Positions 25,001-29,651 of a DNA stretch of 44,104 nucleotides are shown piece after piece (within the stretch, counting starts at the first letter, position 1; every line of letters begins with the position of its first letter). The notes below the pieces were generated by a model that saw nothing but the letters and a program-made list of their open reading frames with translations, ran no database searches and was not told the DNA's origin. The translations under genes and the position numbers were made by a program. Source of the stretch: Temnopleurus reevesii (Eukaryota > Echinodermata > Echinoidea > Temnopleuroida > Temnopleuridae); contig BQKZ01000055.1 of the NCBI GenBank assembly GCA_036244855.1, positions 74,429 to 118,532 of the forward strand, given 5' to 3'.

Positions 25001-26440
25001 GTGAATGGGTACCGGCAGGAATTTATTCTTCTAAATGCAGAAGCGCCTACTTGGCAGCTATGCTATGGCTGGGTAATGATATTAGATAATTTGTCTCGCG
25101 CCTCTGAATAGGTGACTAGAGAGATGGCGTGTTTAAATGCTATATATTATTATTATTATTGTTTTGTACTGAATATTCATCTATCCATATCCATCTTCAC
25201 CAACATCTTTTTCGTTTTCATACCCTCTAATCAACTAAGAAGACCAATAAAGTGATGATTTTGATTTTAGCTTTGCAGATATGCAACAAATCAACTAAAT
25301 GCAAATATTCTCATAGATTTCATTTGTAGAGTCTGAGCGAGGAAGACAGAGCAAGATTCAATGAGATGGAAACGAAGCTCATCATTAGATGGTAGCTTTC
25401 TCATGGATATTGCATTGTACAATGCCGAAACTTGTGGCTGAAACTTGTGCAAATGCAACAGTGCCAAGCCCTTCACCATTGTGCATTATGATTGTTTGTT
25501 AAATGTAAATATTCTTGTTGATTTCATGTACAGAGTCTGAGCGAGGAAGACCGAGCAAGATTAAACGAGATGGAAACAAAGCCAGCCATGAGACAAAAAA
25601 TACTCAAGAAGGCACCAAGGGTGAGTGACAAATTACTTTCGGCTGCCAGATGGAGTGGTAGGAAATTTTCCCCAAAGTTACGCTGATGCGGCCATCATCT
25701 AGACTCCGAAGCCTGGAGGATGATAGCCGTATCGGAGTCTCTGACAGGATCATAGTTTGTCCAAAACACAATACATTCCAAATTTTCATGTAGTGTTAAA
25801 TCCAAATGTGTAAATATGAAAATAATGTTATTCACAAAATTATTCAAGAGATGAGACTTTGGAACTCTTCCATGTGTACATACATTAGAAATGTATGACT
25901 CAATGTAATTGTACAGACTTTCCAAAAATGTGAGTGCCACATTCACATTGATTACAATGCTTTATGTGATGGGGATAATTGCCTAAAGATGGGCCTTAGA
26001 GTAAGCGGACAAAGAAAACTACCTGCATTAAATCCGTGTTTGAACCCACAAAATTGTTTTTATTTTCTGTAAAGTATATTGATTTGATTCTCATTTCATT
26101 ATCGTTTCATTATTCTGTTTTACTTTAGGCTGCACCAAAGCAAATCAAAGTAGAGGTCGTAGAGGAAGAGGACTCTGATGATGACGAGGAGGAGGAGTCT
26201 GAATCCGAATCGGAAGAGGAGGAGGAGACCGATGATGAGGAAGAGGATGACGAGGACGACGATGACGAAGAGGAGGAGGAAGAGGAAGATGATGAGAATG
26301 CACAGGAAGGAAACACGAATGACAGTAGTTCAGAGGAGTCAGAATCAGAGGAAGAGGAGGAAGAAGAGGAGGAAGAGGAGGAGGAAGAAGAAGAGGAAGA
26401 GGAGGAGGAAGTAGAAGAAGACTCATCAGATTCGGACTGA
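1673..26440 (+). CDS. UBTF: Upstream binding factor UBF, RNA polymerase I HMG-box transcription factor (spliced gene)
   Basis: UBF binds ribosomal DNA in the nucleolus, bends it through tandem HMG boxes and works with SL1 to load RNA polymerase I. Visible exons: 1673-1802, 9476-9574, 10842-11020, 11754-11837, 12319-12474, (one missing), 14664-14793, 16411-16521, 17790-17917, 19051-19192, 20540-20581, 21052-21161, 21493-21580, 22711-22821, 23329-23381, 24418-24607, 25534-25620, 26129-26440. All have GT/AG borders and compatible phases, giving 2152 coding bases (about 717 codons) plus a missing exon that must be 2 modulo 3 long. The order is N-terminal UBF region, box 1, box 2, box 3, the counterpart of vertebrate box 5, the counterpart of box 6, then an acidic tail. 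An in-frame TAG at 1664-1666 limits the start to 1673 unless the 5' UTR is spliced; a second ATG at 1790 (GTGATGG) has a stronger context. Family assignment is secure; the missing exon is inferred. Confidence 0.93.
2220..2530. promoter_or_regulatory. CpG-rich block in UBTF intron 1
   Basis: About 300 bases are strongly enriched in G+C and CpG against an AT-rich background. They include GGGCGGGCGGGGC-type GC boxes near 2434-2447 and a CRE-like GTGACGTGA near 2468. The block lies about 0.4 kb downstream of exon 1, so it could be a downstream CpG island or alternative promoter. Function is inferred from composition only. Confidence 0.45.
3987..4316. mobile_element. 330-bp MITE with GACCCCGTTTACACC termini
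   Basis: A 15-bp perfect inverted repeat, GACCCCGTTTACACC at 3987-4001 and its complement at 4302-4316, bounds a 330-bp unit. ATA flanks it on both sides, a possible target duplication. The interior repeats GGCCGGCCT and TTTTGGTGTAAAC motifs. It has no coding capacity, as expected of a nonautonomous DNA transposon. Confidence 0.8.
4826..6111. mobile_element. 1.3-kb element with 20-bp inverted termini
   Basis: GGTCGCATGTCATAAGTTGG at 4828-4847 is exactly complementary to 6089-6108. The AT-rich interior has no credible ORF but contains about two tandem 234-bp units (5640-6070). This is most simply a nonautonomous DNA transposon; the target duplication is unclear. Confidence 0.6.
5640..6070. 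repeat. Tandem ~234-bp repeat, about two units
   Basis: CCTCCACCCCTGC recurs at 5648 and 5882, and AGCTTCAAAATGAGACCTTA recurs at 5744 and 5977, both about 234 bases apart. A third partial CCTCCACCC is near 6070. Units are diverged. The array lies inside the 4826-6111 element. Confidence 0.6.
6363..6555. repeat. Exact 96-bp duplication flanking a single N (assembly join)
   Basis: Bases 6363-6458 are repeated exactly at 6460-6555, separated only by one N at 6459. This is the signature of two contig ends that overlap but were joined by a placeholder instead of merged. Read it as an assembly artefact. Confidence 0.85.
7671..8467 (-). mobile_element. 5'-truncated LINE fragment, RNase H domain plus C-terminal Cys/His motif
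   Basis: An open minus-strand frame reads about 265 codons (241 from the ATG at 8396). It carries the RNase H signature of I-type non-LTR retrotransposons: MRAELLAIVMAL (catalytic Glu), VVIFTDSLLALQ (catalytic Asp), and WIPAHIGVAGNEKADCLAKQ with the HxGxxGNExAD motif. A C-terminal CEFC followed by HHYLIDC is the usual Cys/His end motif of such ORF2 proteins. Reverse transcriptase and endonuclease are absent, and a stop at about 8466-8468 ends the frame upstream, so this is a dead 5'-truncated insertion, antisense to UBTF in intron 1. Clade assignment beyond 'RNase H-bearing LINE' is uncertain. Confidence 0.85.
9476..9574 (+). CDS. UBTF: UBTF exon 2 (basic/acidic linker)
   Basis: Acceptor TTTCAG at 9475 and donor AATG|GTAAGA bound 99 bases. 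They encode LISQKRKLGEDDDEEVEEED and a KKVKTEHVEN ending. QKRKL and KKVK are short basic patches in an acidic run and could be nuclear-localisation elements. Phase 1 at both ends fits exons 1 and 3. Confidence 0.8.
9644..10300. mobile_element. 657-bp TA-flanked MITE, copy 1
   Basis: It begins TGGTGCTGTCACATTAATT and ends AATTAGTGTGACCCCATCA, which are imperfect inverted repeats, and TA flanks both sides. A closely similar copy lies at 16658-17306 in the same orientation. TA target duplication suggests mobilisation by a Tc1/mariner-type transposase. Nothing is encoded. Confidence 0.85.
10587..10642 (+). pseudogene. Relic copy of UBTF exon 3
   Basis: After an acceptor-like TTTTCAG, the frame reads GMKLILRDCLTLITNVKK and stops at TAA 10640-10642. 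The real exon starts GLKFMLQDRLTLISNIKK 255 bases downstream, with 13 of 18 residues identical. Similarity extends into the preceding intron. It is a decayed 5' half-exon made by tandem duplication. Confidence 0.85.
10842..11020 (+). CDS. UBTF: UBTF exon 3 (N-terminal UBF region)
   Basis: This exon encodes the conserved segment before HMG box 1: DRLTLISNIKKQAPKKDN, KVDWNQVKFDNF and DCKYEWNSIQAEV. It corresponds to the vertebrate MLTLLE...DWEKVAFKDF...CKLKWVEISNEV segment, which belongs to the N-terminal dimerisation region. The acceptor AG is at 10840-10841 and the donor is GAG|GTGAGA. Confidence 0.93.
11021..11753 (+). other. UBTF intron 3
   Basis: It contains a headless SINE tail (11211-11395). 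The rest is AT-rich with no recognisable feature. Confidence 0.7.
11211..11395 (+). mobile_element. Headless tRNA-SINE fragment
   Basis: It matches the body and tail of the SINE at 15723-16018, from GTGCTGCACTCAACCCAGG through GGGTAATAATGCACAGA to a TTATCATTATT tail. It lacks the tRNA-like head, so it is a 5'-truncated insertion. Confidence 0.85.
11754..11837 (+). CDS. UBTF: UBTF exon 4
   Basis: It encodes 28 residues, IRKYKTLADITNEAAALVQT to ITKKL. This is equivalent to the vertebrate VRKFRTLTELILDAQEHVKN stretch just before HMG box 1. Acceptor TTTTCAG, donor CTG|GTAAGT, phase 0 at both ends. Confidence 0.9.
11838..12318 (+). other. UBTF intron 4
   Basis: The intron is AT-rich. I see no exon, repeat or regulatory site in it. 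Confidence 0.6.
12319..12474 (+). CDS. UBTF: UBTF exon 5 (HMG box 1, first two helices)
   Basis: It encodes VHPDMPKKPLTPFFMFYKEK, then a basic helix and MLSIKFKELQEKKR. The PKKPLTPFF start is the hallmark of HMG box 1. The frame stops inside the box at donor AGG|GTAAGA, so the rest of helix 3 must come from another exon, which is not visible. Confidence 0.93.
12541..12915 (+). pseudogene. Relic copy of UBTF exon 5, split in two
   Basis: Bases 12552-12625 read IPFFIFYK, stop (TAG), KNKK, then with small deletions HSTMSHVQ, matching LTPFFMFYKEKNKK and HSAMSQVQ of exon 5. A second block at 12854-12915 (GACGCTCTTTCAAGTTTCAA) resembles the exon's 3' end (GATGCTCTCGATCAAGTTCA). About 225 unrelated bases separate the blocks. 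This is the one relic lying downstream of its intact exon. Confidence 0.7.
13021..13046. repeat. G-tract/C-tract palindrome beside the gap
   Basis: A run of nine G, then CTTTTAAAG, then eight C forms a strong hairpin about 100 bases before the N-gap. The CG-rich sequence following it also looks repetitive. Such a structure plausibly explains why assembly failed here. Confidence 0.6.
13146..13870. other. Assembly gap (725 N)
   Basis: The bases are unknown. The UBTF frame requires an exon of length 2 modulo 3, encoding the end of HMG box 1, between 12474 and 14664. Nothing suitable is seen in the readable sequence, so this gap probably contains it. Confidence 0.9.
14273..14380 (+). pseudogene. 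Relic copy 1 of UBTF exon 7
   Basis: After TTTTCAG the frame reads EDHPDYKAQLLASRGASKPP and KLYSEKRYT, then TAG at 14378-14380. It is nearly identical to the intact exon until the last third, where the stop and loss of the donor break it. Confidence 0.88.
14433..14510 (+). pseudogene. Relic copy 2 of UBTF exon 7
   Basis: It reads EDNPDYKAQLLASRGA, then a TAG stop and loss of similarity after a CCCCCTCCTGCTCCC stretch. The acceptor-like TTTTTTAG precedes it, 160 bases after copy 1. Confidence 0.85.
14545..14618 (+). pseudogene. Relic copy 3 of UBTF exon 7 (3' half only)
   Basis: TAAACCCCTTTCCTCTCCCC and CTACTCTGAGAAGAAACATG match the 3' half of exon 7. The 5' half is missing, as if copies 2 and 3 had fused by deletion. 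The sequence after it (GGTTCAACTCCTTTTTAATA) recurs after the other copies. Confidence 0.7.
14664..14793 (+). CDS. UBTF: UBTF exon 7 (start of HMG box 2)
   Basis: It encodes DDHPDYKAQLLASRGASKPP, then LPTPYKLYSEKRHAQLL and ENAQ. HPD marks the box 1-2 junction (vertebrate EDHPDLI) and TPYKLYSEKR is the first helix of box 2. It needs two bases from the missing exon 6. Donor CAG|GTAATT. This is the only copy of four that is fully open with a donor. Confidence 0.92.
14931..15235 (+). mobile_element. tRNA-derived SINE
   Basis: The head has a box A-like GTGGTGTAGTGGTTCTGAC and a box B GGTTCGAATCC, then the family body (AACCCAGGTA) and an ATTATT tail. The body is more diverged than in other copies. 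Confidence 0.8.
15442..15606. mobile_element. 165-bp MITE with GGGGGTGTT / AACACCCCC termini, copy 1
   Basis: The element is bounded by GGGGGTGTTG and CAACACCCCC and flanked on both sides by TAA. Three-base TWA duplications and G-rich termini are typical of PIF/Harbinger-type MITEs. Interior TTTGCATTCGCGCAC and AAATGCGC-type motifs are shared with the copy at 31457-31632. Confidence 0.82.
15723..16018 (+). mobile_element. tRNA-derived SINE (full-length reference copy)
   Basis: It has a tRNA-like head (TCGTGGTGTAGTGGTTCTGG, GGTTCGAATCTC), a body with CTTCAGCAAGAAATTTATCC and AACCCAGGTGAGGTGAATG, and a long ATT tail. The best-preserved head-to-tail copy here. Confidence 0.88.
16019..16410 (+). 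other. 3' part of UBTF intron 7
   Basis: It contains a short self-complementary stretch (CTGTGGAAGAGCATTCCACAG near 16273) in an AT-rich background. I see no exon in it. Confidence 0.5.
16411..16521 (+). CDS. UBTF: UBTF exon 8 (HMG box 2)
   Basis: It encodes ITKGEAEAKMRQEWNILSER, then KKMKWILSSIAEKPNYD. The QEWNILSERKKMKW stretch is the second/third helix of an HMG box (vertebrate KQWSQLSDKKRLKW). Acceptor CTCCCAG, donor GAT|GTGAGT. Confidence 0.92.
16658..17306. mobile_element. 649-bp TA-flanked MITE, copy 2
   Basis: This is the second copy of the element at 9644-10300. It starts TGGTGCTGTCACATTAATT, ends AATTAATGTGACCCCATCA, and TA flanks both ends. It lies in UBTF intron 8. Confidence 0.85.
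17344..17505. mobile_element. 162-bp fold-back MITE
   Basis: GGTGTTTCACCAAG at 17344-17357 pairs with CTTGGTGAAACACC at 17492-17505. Inner blocks (ACTTTAAGTTCGACTGGTAT and GATACCAGTGGAACGTAAAG) also pair. It lies 37 bases after the TA-flanked MITE. Confidence 0.75.
17790..17917 (+). CDS. UBTF: UBTF exon 9 (box 2 end, linker, box 3 start)
   Basis: It encodes KKMSTFMENHPAFKVPTNQK, then a KKEIVIKEHQ linker and EGRPSKPP, matching vertebrate DGRPTKPP at the start of box 3. It ends with two bases that make Met with the next exon. Acceptor GACAG, donor CCAT|GTAAGT. Confidence 0.9.
17948..18061. mobile_element. 114-bp fold-back MITE
   Basis: GCCCCGTAACATAAAG at 17948-17963 is exactly complementary to 18046-18061. 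Inner bases continue to pair (GTTTGCGGTTA with TAATCGCAAAG). It starts 30 bases after the donor of UBTF exon 9. Confidence 0.8.
18714..19013 (+). mobile_element. tRNA-derived SINE
   Basis: The head (TGTAGTGGTTCTGACTCTCG, GGTTCAAATCCC) and the body with AACCCAGGTGG and GGGTAATGATA are followed by a TTATTATTAA tail. The SINE ends about 40 bases before UBTF exon 10. Confidence 0.82.
19051..19192 (+). CDS. UBTF: UBTF exon 10 (HMG box 3)
   Basis: It encodes MTAYGLFCSEMLKQMEDVSP, then KEKMLQCSTRWSQL and KAEYKMKAAR. It aligns with vertebrate box 3 ([37 protein letters not shown]). Acceptor TTACAG, donor AGG|GTAAGG. Confidence 0.93.
19193..20539 (+). other. UBTF intron 10
   Basis: It contains one pogo-like MITE (19635-19816). 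The remainder is AT-rich with nothing recognised. Confidence 0.7.
19635..19816. mobile_element. TA-flanked CAGTGGAA MITE
   Basis: It begins CAGTGGAAGCTC and ends AGTTTCCACTG, with TA on both sides. The interior TATAACAAGGTACTTGGGAC is the family hallmark seen again near 27947, 33301 and 34101. Terminal CAGT with TA duplication suggests a pogo/Tc1-type MITE. Confidence 0.8.
20540..20581 (+). CDS. UBTF: UBTF exon 11 (end of box 3)
   Basis: A 14-codon microexon encoding MKEHYERELEKYIE, equivalent to vertebrate KKKDYEVELLRFLE. Acceptor CATTAG, donor GAG|GTAAGA, phase 0. Confidence 0.88.
20582..21051 (+). other. UBTF intron 11
   Basis: The stretch 20739-20945 (AAGGGGGTATTTCACTTT to GTAGCAACACCTCGTT) loosely resembles the GGGGGTGTT MITE, including ATGCGCATTTTCATTTGCGC. 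It may be a diverged relative. Nothing else is seen. Confidence 0.4.
21052..21161 (+). CDS. UBTF: UBTF exon 12 (linker after box 3)
   Basis: It encodes KLPAEEREKLMGELLSIRKS, then a Lys/Ala-rich linker (SKKAQVEKAAKAPA). The start matches vertebrate SLPEEEQQRVLGEE. The linker then goes directly to the box 5 counterpart, with no box 4. Acceptor TTGTAG, donor CCAG|GTAATG. Confidence 0.9.
21493..21580 (+). CDS. UBTF: UBTF exon 13 (start of the vertebrate box 5 counterpart)
   Basis: It encodes SAVKYELNLNGKTTGKDLWI, then AEKLPMYVKE. The GKDLWIAEKLPMYVKE segment corresponds to vertebrate AEEIWQQSVIGDYLAR, an unusual HMG first helix. Acceptor GACAG, donor GAA|GTAAGT. Similarity is weaker than for the other boxes. 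Confidence 0.85.
21581..22710 (+). other. UBTF intron 13
   Basis: It holds a (GATA)n tract near 22036-22053 and a GGCCTATGGCCGAAA hairpin region (22085-22140). The piece around 21733-21790 resembles 27515-27570 upstream of a SINE. No exon is seen. Confidence 0.55.
22711..22821 (+). CDS. UBTF: UBTF exon 14 (box 5 counterpart, helices 2-3)
   Basis: It encodes MSKSKALTQLRAQWDLLDKS, then MKSTWVKQSTVINKQVE. The AQWDLLDKSMKSTWVKQ stretch matches the vertebrate MTWNNMEKKEKLMWIKKA helix pair. Acceptor ATATAG, donor GAG|GTATGT. Confidence 0.9.
22822..23328 (+). other. UBTF intron 14
   Basis: It contains a C-run/A-run (23037-23060) and the relic of exon 15 (23164-23208). No other feature is seen. Confidence 0.7.
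23164..23208 (+). pseudogene. Relic copy of UBTF exon 15
   Basis: After TTTTCTAG the frame reads QNDKLGKLWMNAML and stops at TAA 23206-23208. The real exon 165 bases downstream reads QNDKLRKLWMNAPKRPF. The preceding intron is also similar in both places. Confidence 0.87.
23329..23381 (+). CDS. UBTF: UBTF exon 15 (inter-box linker)
   Basis: A 53-base exon encoding QNDKLRKLWMNAPKRPF plus two bases of Glu. The KRPF end starts the last HMG box (vertebrate KKPPMNGYQKFS). Acceptor TTTGCAG, donor GA|GTAAGT. Confidence 0.9.
23405..23800. repeat. Dispersed repeat with GTCAAAGGTCA-type internal units
   Basis: It begins GCCTCTGCTCACCGAAGGTG, with GTCCGTCTGTCCGTCCGTCC near 23457. GAGGTCAAAGGT and CACAGAGGTCATTGAATACA recur inside it. 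The stretch 3570-3970 shares CTTGGGTCATGTAT and AGATTTTGGGT words, and short GCCTCTGC pieces lie at 28690 and 29072. Class unknown. Confidence 0.5.
23916..24045 (+). pseudogene. Relic copy A of UBTF exon 16
   Basis: It reads SAYRYFSCAMLKTPE, then diverges (SNGRRQKERIMNVAKRL) and runs into an intron-like LLNINYHIKLI before TGA. The acceptor is kept but the 3' half and donor are lost. Confidence 0.8.
24053..24182 (+). pseudogene. Copy B of UBTF exon 16, cut by an N
   Basis: Its protein is identical to the intact exon through SAMEKKKY, then interrupted by N at 24183 and unrelated sequence. It could be a real duplicate or an unmerged contig end or second haplotype of copy D. Confidence 0.65.
24308..24410 (+). 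pseudogene. Relic copy C of UBTF exon 16
   Basis: It reads SAYRYFSCAMLKTPELKGVG and QK, then jumps to LLNNFDIKLI and TGA. The truncation point differs from copy A, and the tail (CTTATTTGATTTACAG) is the acceptor region of the next copy. Confidence 0.78.
24418..24607 (+). CDS. UBTF: UBTF exon 16 (last HMG box), intact copy D
   Basis: It encodes SAYRYFSCAMLKTPELKGVG, then QKERFTEVAKRWKTISAMEK and a long Lys/Glu helix ending EKYKK. It matches vertebrate box 6 (NGYQKFSQELL, LKERMVEIGSRWQRISQSQK). It completes Glu with exon 15; donor AAG|GTAAGG. It is the only one of four copies with a complete box and donor. Confidence 0.92.
24887..25161 (+). mobile_element. tRNA-derived SINE
   Basis: The head (TCGTGGTGTAGTGGTTTGGA, GGTTCGAATCTC) and the body with GACCCAGGTGAATGGGTACC and GGGTAATGATA are followed by an ATT tail. 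It lies in UBTF intron 16. Confidence 0.85.
25330..25395 (+). pseudogene. Relic copy of UBTF exon 17
   Basis: After TTTGTAG the frame reads SLSEEDRARFNEMETKLIIR, W, then TAG at 25393-25395. The intact exon 204 bases downstream starts SLSEEDRARLNEMETKPAMR. The upstream intron is also similar. Confidence 0.88.
25534..25620 (+). CDS. UBTF: UBTF exon 17 (after the last HMG box)
   Basis: It encodes SLSEEDRARLNEMETKPAMR, then QKILKKAPR. It matches vertebrate SLSPQDRAAYKEYISNKRK, linking the last box to the acidic tail. Acceptor TACAG, donor AGG|GTGAGT. Confidence 0.92.
25621..26128 (+). other. UBTF intron 17
   Basis: The intron is AT-rich. A short self-complementary stretch lies near 25700-25740 (TCCGAAGCCTGGAGGATGAT). 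I see no exon or known repeat. Confidence 0.55.
26129..26440 (+). CDS. UBTF: UBTF exon 18 (acidic tail, stop)
   Basis: It encodes 103 residues, AAPKQIKVEVVEEE, then runs of Asp/Glu broken by Ser pairs (SESESEEEEE, SSSEESESEE) and a final DSSDSD before TGA at 26438-26440. Vertebrate UBF ends the same way (SSDSDSN), and its tail is phosphorylated by CK2 and needed for SL1 contact. The SxxE/SD sites here fit that. Confidence 0.95.
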   Translation, partial: AAPKQIKVEVVEEEDSDDDEEEESESESEEEEETDDEEEDDEDDDDEEEEEEEDDENAQEGNTNDSSSEESESEEEEEEEEEEEEEEEEEEEEEVEEDSSDSD

Positions 26441-27127
26441 TCCTCCTTGCACGGGGGAAAATTTTTTTCAGAAAAATGATATTCATTCCATCGGCGCTGT
26501 TCCTCTTCATTGTTTTCTCACCAGTGCCAATGTATTTGTGGTCACCTGATGCACTTCCATGTCACCTGACCTGTCACCTGATTATGTCACACATCATCAC
26601 ATGTCTTTTTAAAGTGATTTTGGTGTGGTCCATTCCGAGCGCTCTGTATATCCTCTTGGTTACTCAACCTCTTTTCATCCAATTCTGTATGTTTTCATTC
26701 ACCCTTTGATGACTCATAGTCAAGTCACATGATGTCTCACATGATGTATAGTTTATCACCTGATAGTTCTGTAGAAAGTGATGTCATTCATCCCAGCTTA
26801 ATTGATATTGTTCAACAAAAAATCTTGAGCACAAAGTATTACACTTCGCATTTTATCTGTACACAATGATGGTCAATTACAGCATTTGATTATATGTATT
26901 TATGAATTCATCTTTTACTCCTTTCCTATGATGTAGTATTGCACGGATCATTCACTTTGCTAATTTGAAGAAGACATTTTTAGGAGTTTTTCTTTCATTC
27001 ATATTTTTAACCAAGAAAGGTGCTTGGGTTCATTATTGAAGCGGGCAGATTCAAAAAAGGAAGTTTTTAATCTAAACAGATGGAAGAAAACTCAGAACCA
27101 CCTCTTGAAAGTGATTATTTGTTACAA

Positions 27128-27224
27128 CAGTGGAACCTTATTATAATGAGGTCAGATAAACAAGATTCATGATACAAGGTAATTTTTATGGTTTCAAGGA
27201 CCTTATTTTGACGATGTTCTACTG
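27128..27224. mobile_element. CAGTGGAACC MITE (short)
   Basis: It starts CAGTGGAACCTTATTATAAT and ends TTCTACTG|TA. It has lost the left TA and much of the interior. It belongs to the family at 19635, 33301 and 34101. Confidence 0.6.
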
Positions 27225-27562
27225 TACTCTAATCTAAGAGAATATAGTGCCTGTTTCTTTTGATCACAAATGAGAGTGGTCCCTTTACAGCCAAGAGAGG
27301 ATGATTTTGAAGGCATACATGCACCCTTCCATTTGCGTTTTCTAGCATGGAAAAGGATTAATATCTGCCTACATGCATTTAGACCTAAATTTGTAATTGT
27401 ATCCTATTTTGGTTTTGAAGGGAGTACTTTATTATATAGACATAGGTAATTAATTAGAACATAGATTCATCTATTATACCATTGTTCAGATTTTCTACCT
27501 GTCCCCTTGAACTGATGCCATCAGTTTGAATACATCAAGAAGCTATTTATAAGTCAGATAAG

Positions 27563-27833
27563 GATGCCATGGTGTAGTGGTCATGACTCTCGCCTTTCAA
27601 CAAGAGGGTCGTAGGTTCGAGTCCCACCCAGGGCGTTAATTTTCCTTCAGCTGCACTCAACCCAGGTGAGGTGAATGGGTACCTGGTAGGAATATTTATT
27701 CCTTGAAACGCCAAGTGCGCTAATAAAGTGGCTACCGGGCTAAAGCCAGGGTAATAATGCTGCAATTGTAGAGCGCTTAGAGAATTCTTAAAGTTGATAA
27801 GCGCTATATAAAAGCCGTTCATTATTATTATTG
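27563..27833 (+). mobile_element. tRNA-derived SINE
   Basis: The head (GTGGTGTAGTGGTCATGACT, GGTTCGAGTCCC), the body (CTCAACCCAGGTGAGGTGAA, CGGGCTAAAGCCAGGG) and an ATT tail are all present. The body resembles the copy at 41140. Confidence 0.87.
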
Positions 27834-27946
27834 TGTATAGCAGGAACAATGTAGAACAATCACAACCCAGGACCATAAATAGATAATGCTCATTTCTTTT
27901 GAACATTAATTGCAGGGGATACGTACAGGCGTGATGGATTCTAGTA

Positions 27947-28316
27947 CAGTCAAACCTTTTTATAACGAGGTCCTTGGGACCAGAGAAATGATCTCTTTAT
28001 ATCAAAACCTTGTTGTATCAAGGCCAAAATACACTCGGACACAAAGAGATGGGACCAGGAAAACTACCTTATTCTAAAGAAATCTTGTTGTTGTTGTTGT
28101 TGGATTTGATGGCGCTCTTCAATCTAGACAGATTATCTGCGCCACGTCTCTGATCTTCATAGATTTCTTTCGTTTACGGTTGTCCTTTCTTTCTCATCTC
28201 TCTCTCTTCCTTCCTTTTTCTCGGTGGGTCGATTTTGTCTCCACAGACTCCAAGTTTCGAAATCAAAATTGGTTTACCTGTTATATCAGTGCTCTTTATA
28301 ATGAGGTTTAGCTGTC
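27947..28316. mobile_element. CAGTCAAACC MITE interrupted by another sequence
   Basis: It starts after TA with CAGTCAAACCTTTTTATAAC and has the GGTCCTTGGGACCAG hallmark. Its distal end (TCTTTATAATGAGGTTTAGC) is separated by about 170 unrelated bases beginning with (TTG)n near 28085, apparently a later insertion. Confidence 0.65.
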
Positions 28317-29398
28317 TTATTTTTTTCTGAATTGATCACTAATCTCTATTCATCTCGATACCCCCTTTTCATGTGTATTGATGAGAATCAAAATATGTTA
28401 ACCAATTTTCAAAGGTTGGCTCCTATGCATGTGCAGCGCAAAATATTCTGCCTACTTTATTACTATCTTGGCTGGAACAAAATTTGGGAAAGATAGTGTG
28501 CATTCTTGTTCGAAAACGCTTGTATCTTACTGCAGAAAGGCTTTAAATCGAATATTAAACAATCTGGACCAAACACGTTGCTTTTGAGTGCATCAATGTA
28601 CACATCTTAGATTTTAAAAGTGTGTAATATAGCTTACTTTAGAGGCTTATACAATCATTTTCAGAGATATATGTTTGATTTTGACTTTTTATGCCTCTGC
28701 CGCTGAATGTGGTTCTGCAGGCATTATTTAATTGTGTGCAACAGGGCCTCAATATTCTTTATTTGATTCTATTTTGTGAGGTTCTAACATGTAGATAGTA
28801 TGGACATTTTGAACATAAACTTCACTTTGTACAAACATACTGTATTCTGATGAACTGTGTTACTACTGAAATTGAAGCGTTTGTGAACTGAAGATTGACT
28901 GTAAATTTTTGAAAAGTTTTTATATCAAAGAAAAGTTAAGTAGAATTCCTTCAATCGCTGTTGATCTAAACGCAACAAAAGTAGTAAGTCTCCTTTTACT
29001 TTTTTGTTGTGTTTATTTCTCTACCGTATTTTTTAAATTTATCAATTTTCTCTTGTTTGTATTTTTTTTTTGCCTCTGCCATTGTAATGTAGTGTCAGAG
29101 GTTTTATTTTTCATCCTTTTCTCCCTTGTTTGTTTTAGGGAGAGTCTATGTGTGCATTTGGGTATGAAATATCTTTATAGATTTTGTGTTAAAAACTTGT
29201 GTAATATAATTTACTGTTGCATTATTTCTGTGTATAGTAAATAAGTATTGGAGATAATAAATCATTAAAAGTTGATGAAATCACAAATCAGTTTTGAAAC
29301 CAGGCCATACATGTCTTGTGCTATAATTTTGCCATAACCGAACATTCCAATGTAGGTCACTTATTATATATAACATTCTAATGGATCTCCTTAGCACG

Positions 29399-29651
29399 AC
29401 AAAGGCTTTGTCCCCACTGAAATTGCCAGCAAATATGGAGTTTTCAATTTCAGTCAACTGTGACGAAAGTCATGTCGAATGGAAGTAGTATGTCATAGTT
29501 TTGCGTGTCTGCTTATTGTTAAGTTACAGCTAGTTGCCATGTAACAATAAGTAGATGTGCAAAACTATGATGTACTACTTCCGGTCGACAGTGACTGTGG
29601 CAGATGAAATGGAAACCTCCATATTATGCTGCCATTATGGGTTTAGCCTTG
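29399..29651. repeat. 253-bp long inverted repeat (fold-back)
   Basis: The arms ACAAAGGCT...AAGTAGTATGTCATAGTTTT and CAAAACTATGATGTACTACT...AGCCTTGT pair along about 110 bases with few mismatches, around a loop near TAAGTTACAGCTAGTTGCC. It is probably a fold-back MITE; its transcript would form a long hairpin. Confidence 0.75.

Larger units (their letters stand above)
26441..29398 (+). other. UBTF 3' flank, probable 3' UTR
   Basis: No credible ORF is seen. It contains three repeats (27128-27224, 27563-27833, 27947-28316). AATAAA at 27722-27727 lies inside a SINE and another is at 29256-29261; neither can be assigned as the poly(A) signal. Confidence 0.5.

Noticed and set aside
26125..26510. 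Minus-strand Ser-rich and Pro/Leu-rich ORFs
   Set aside because: They are the antisense frames of the GAG/GAT-rich UBTF acidic tail.
28909..29244. 111-codon hydrophobic ORF
   Set aside because: It is T-rich noncoding sequence giving Phe/Leu/Cys runs, with no conserved motif and no splice context.
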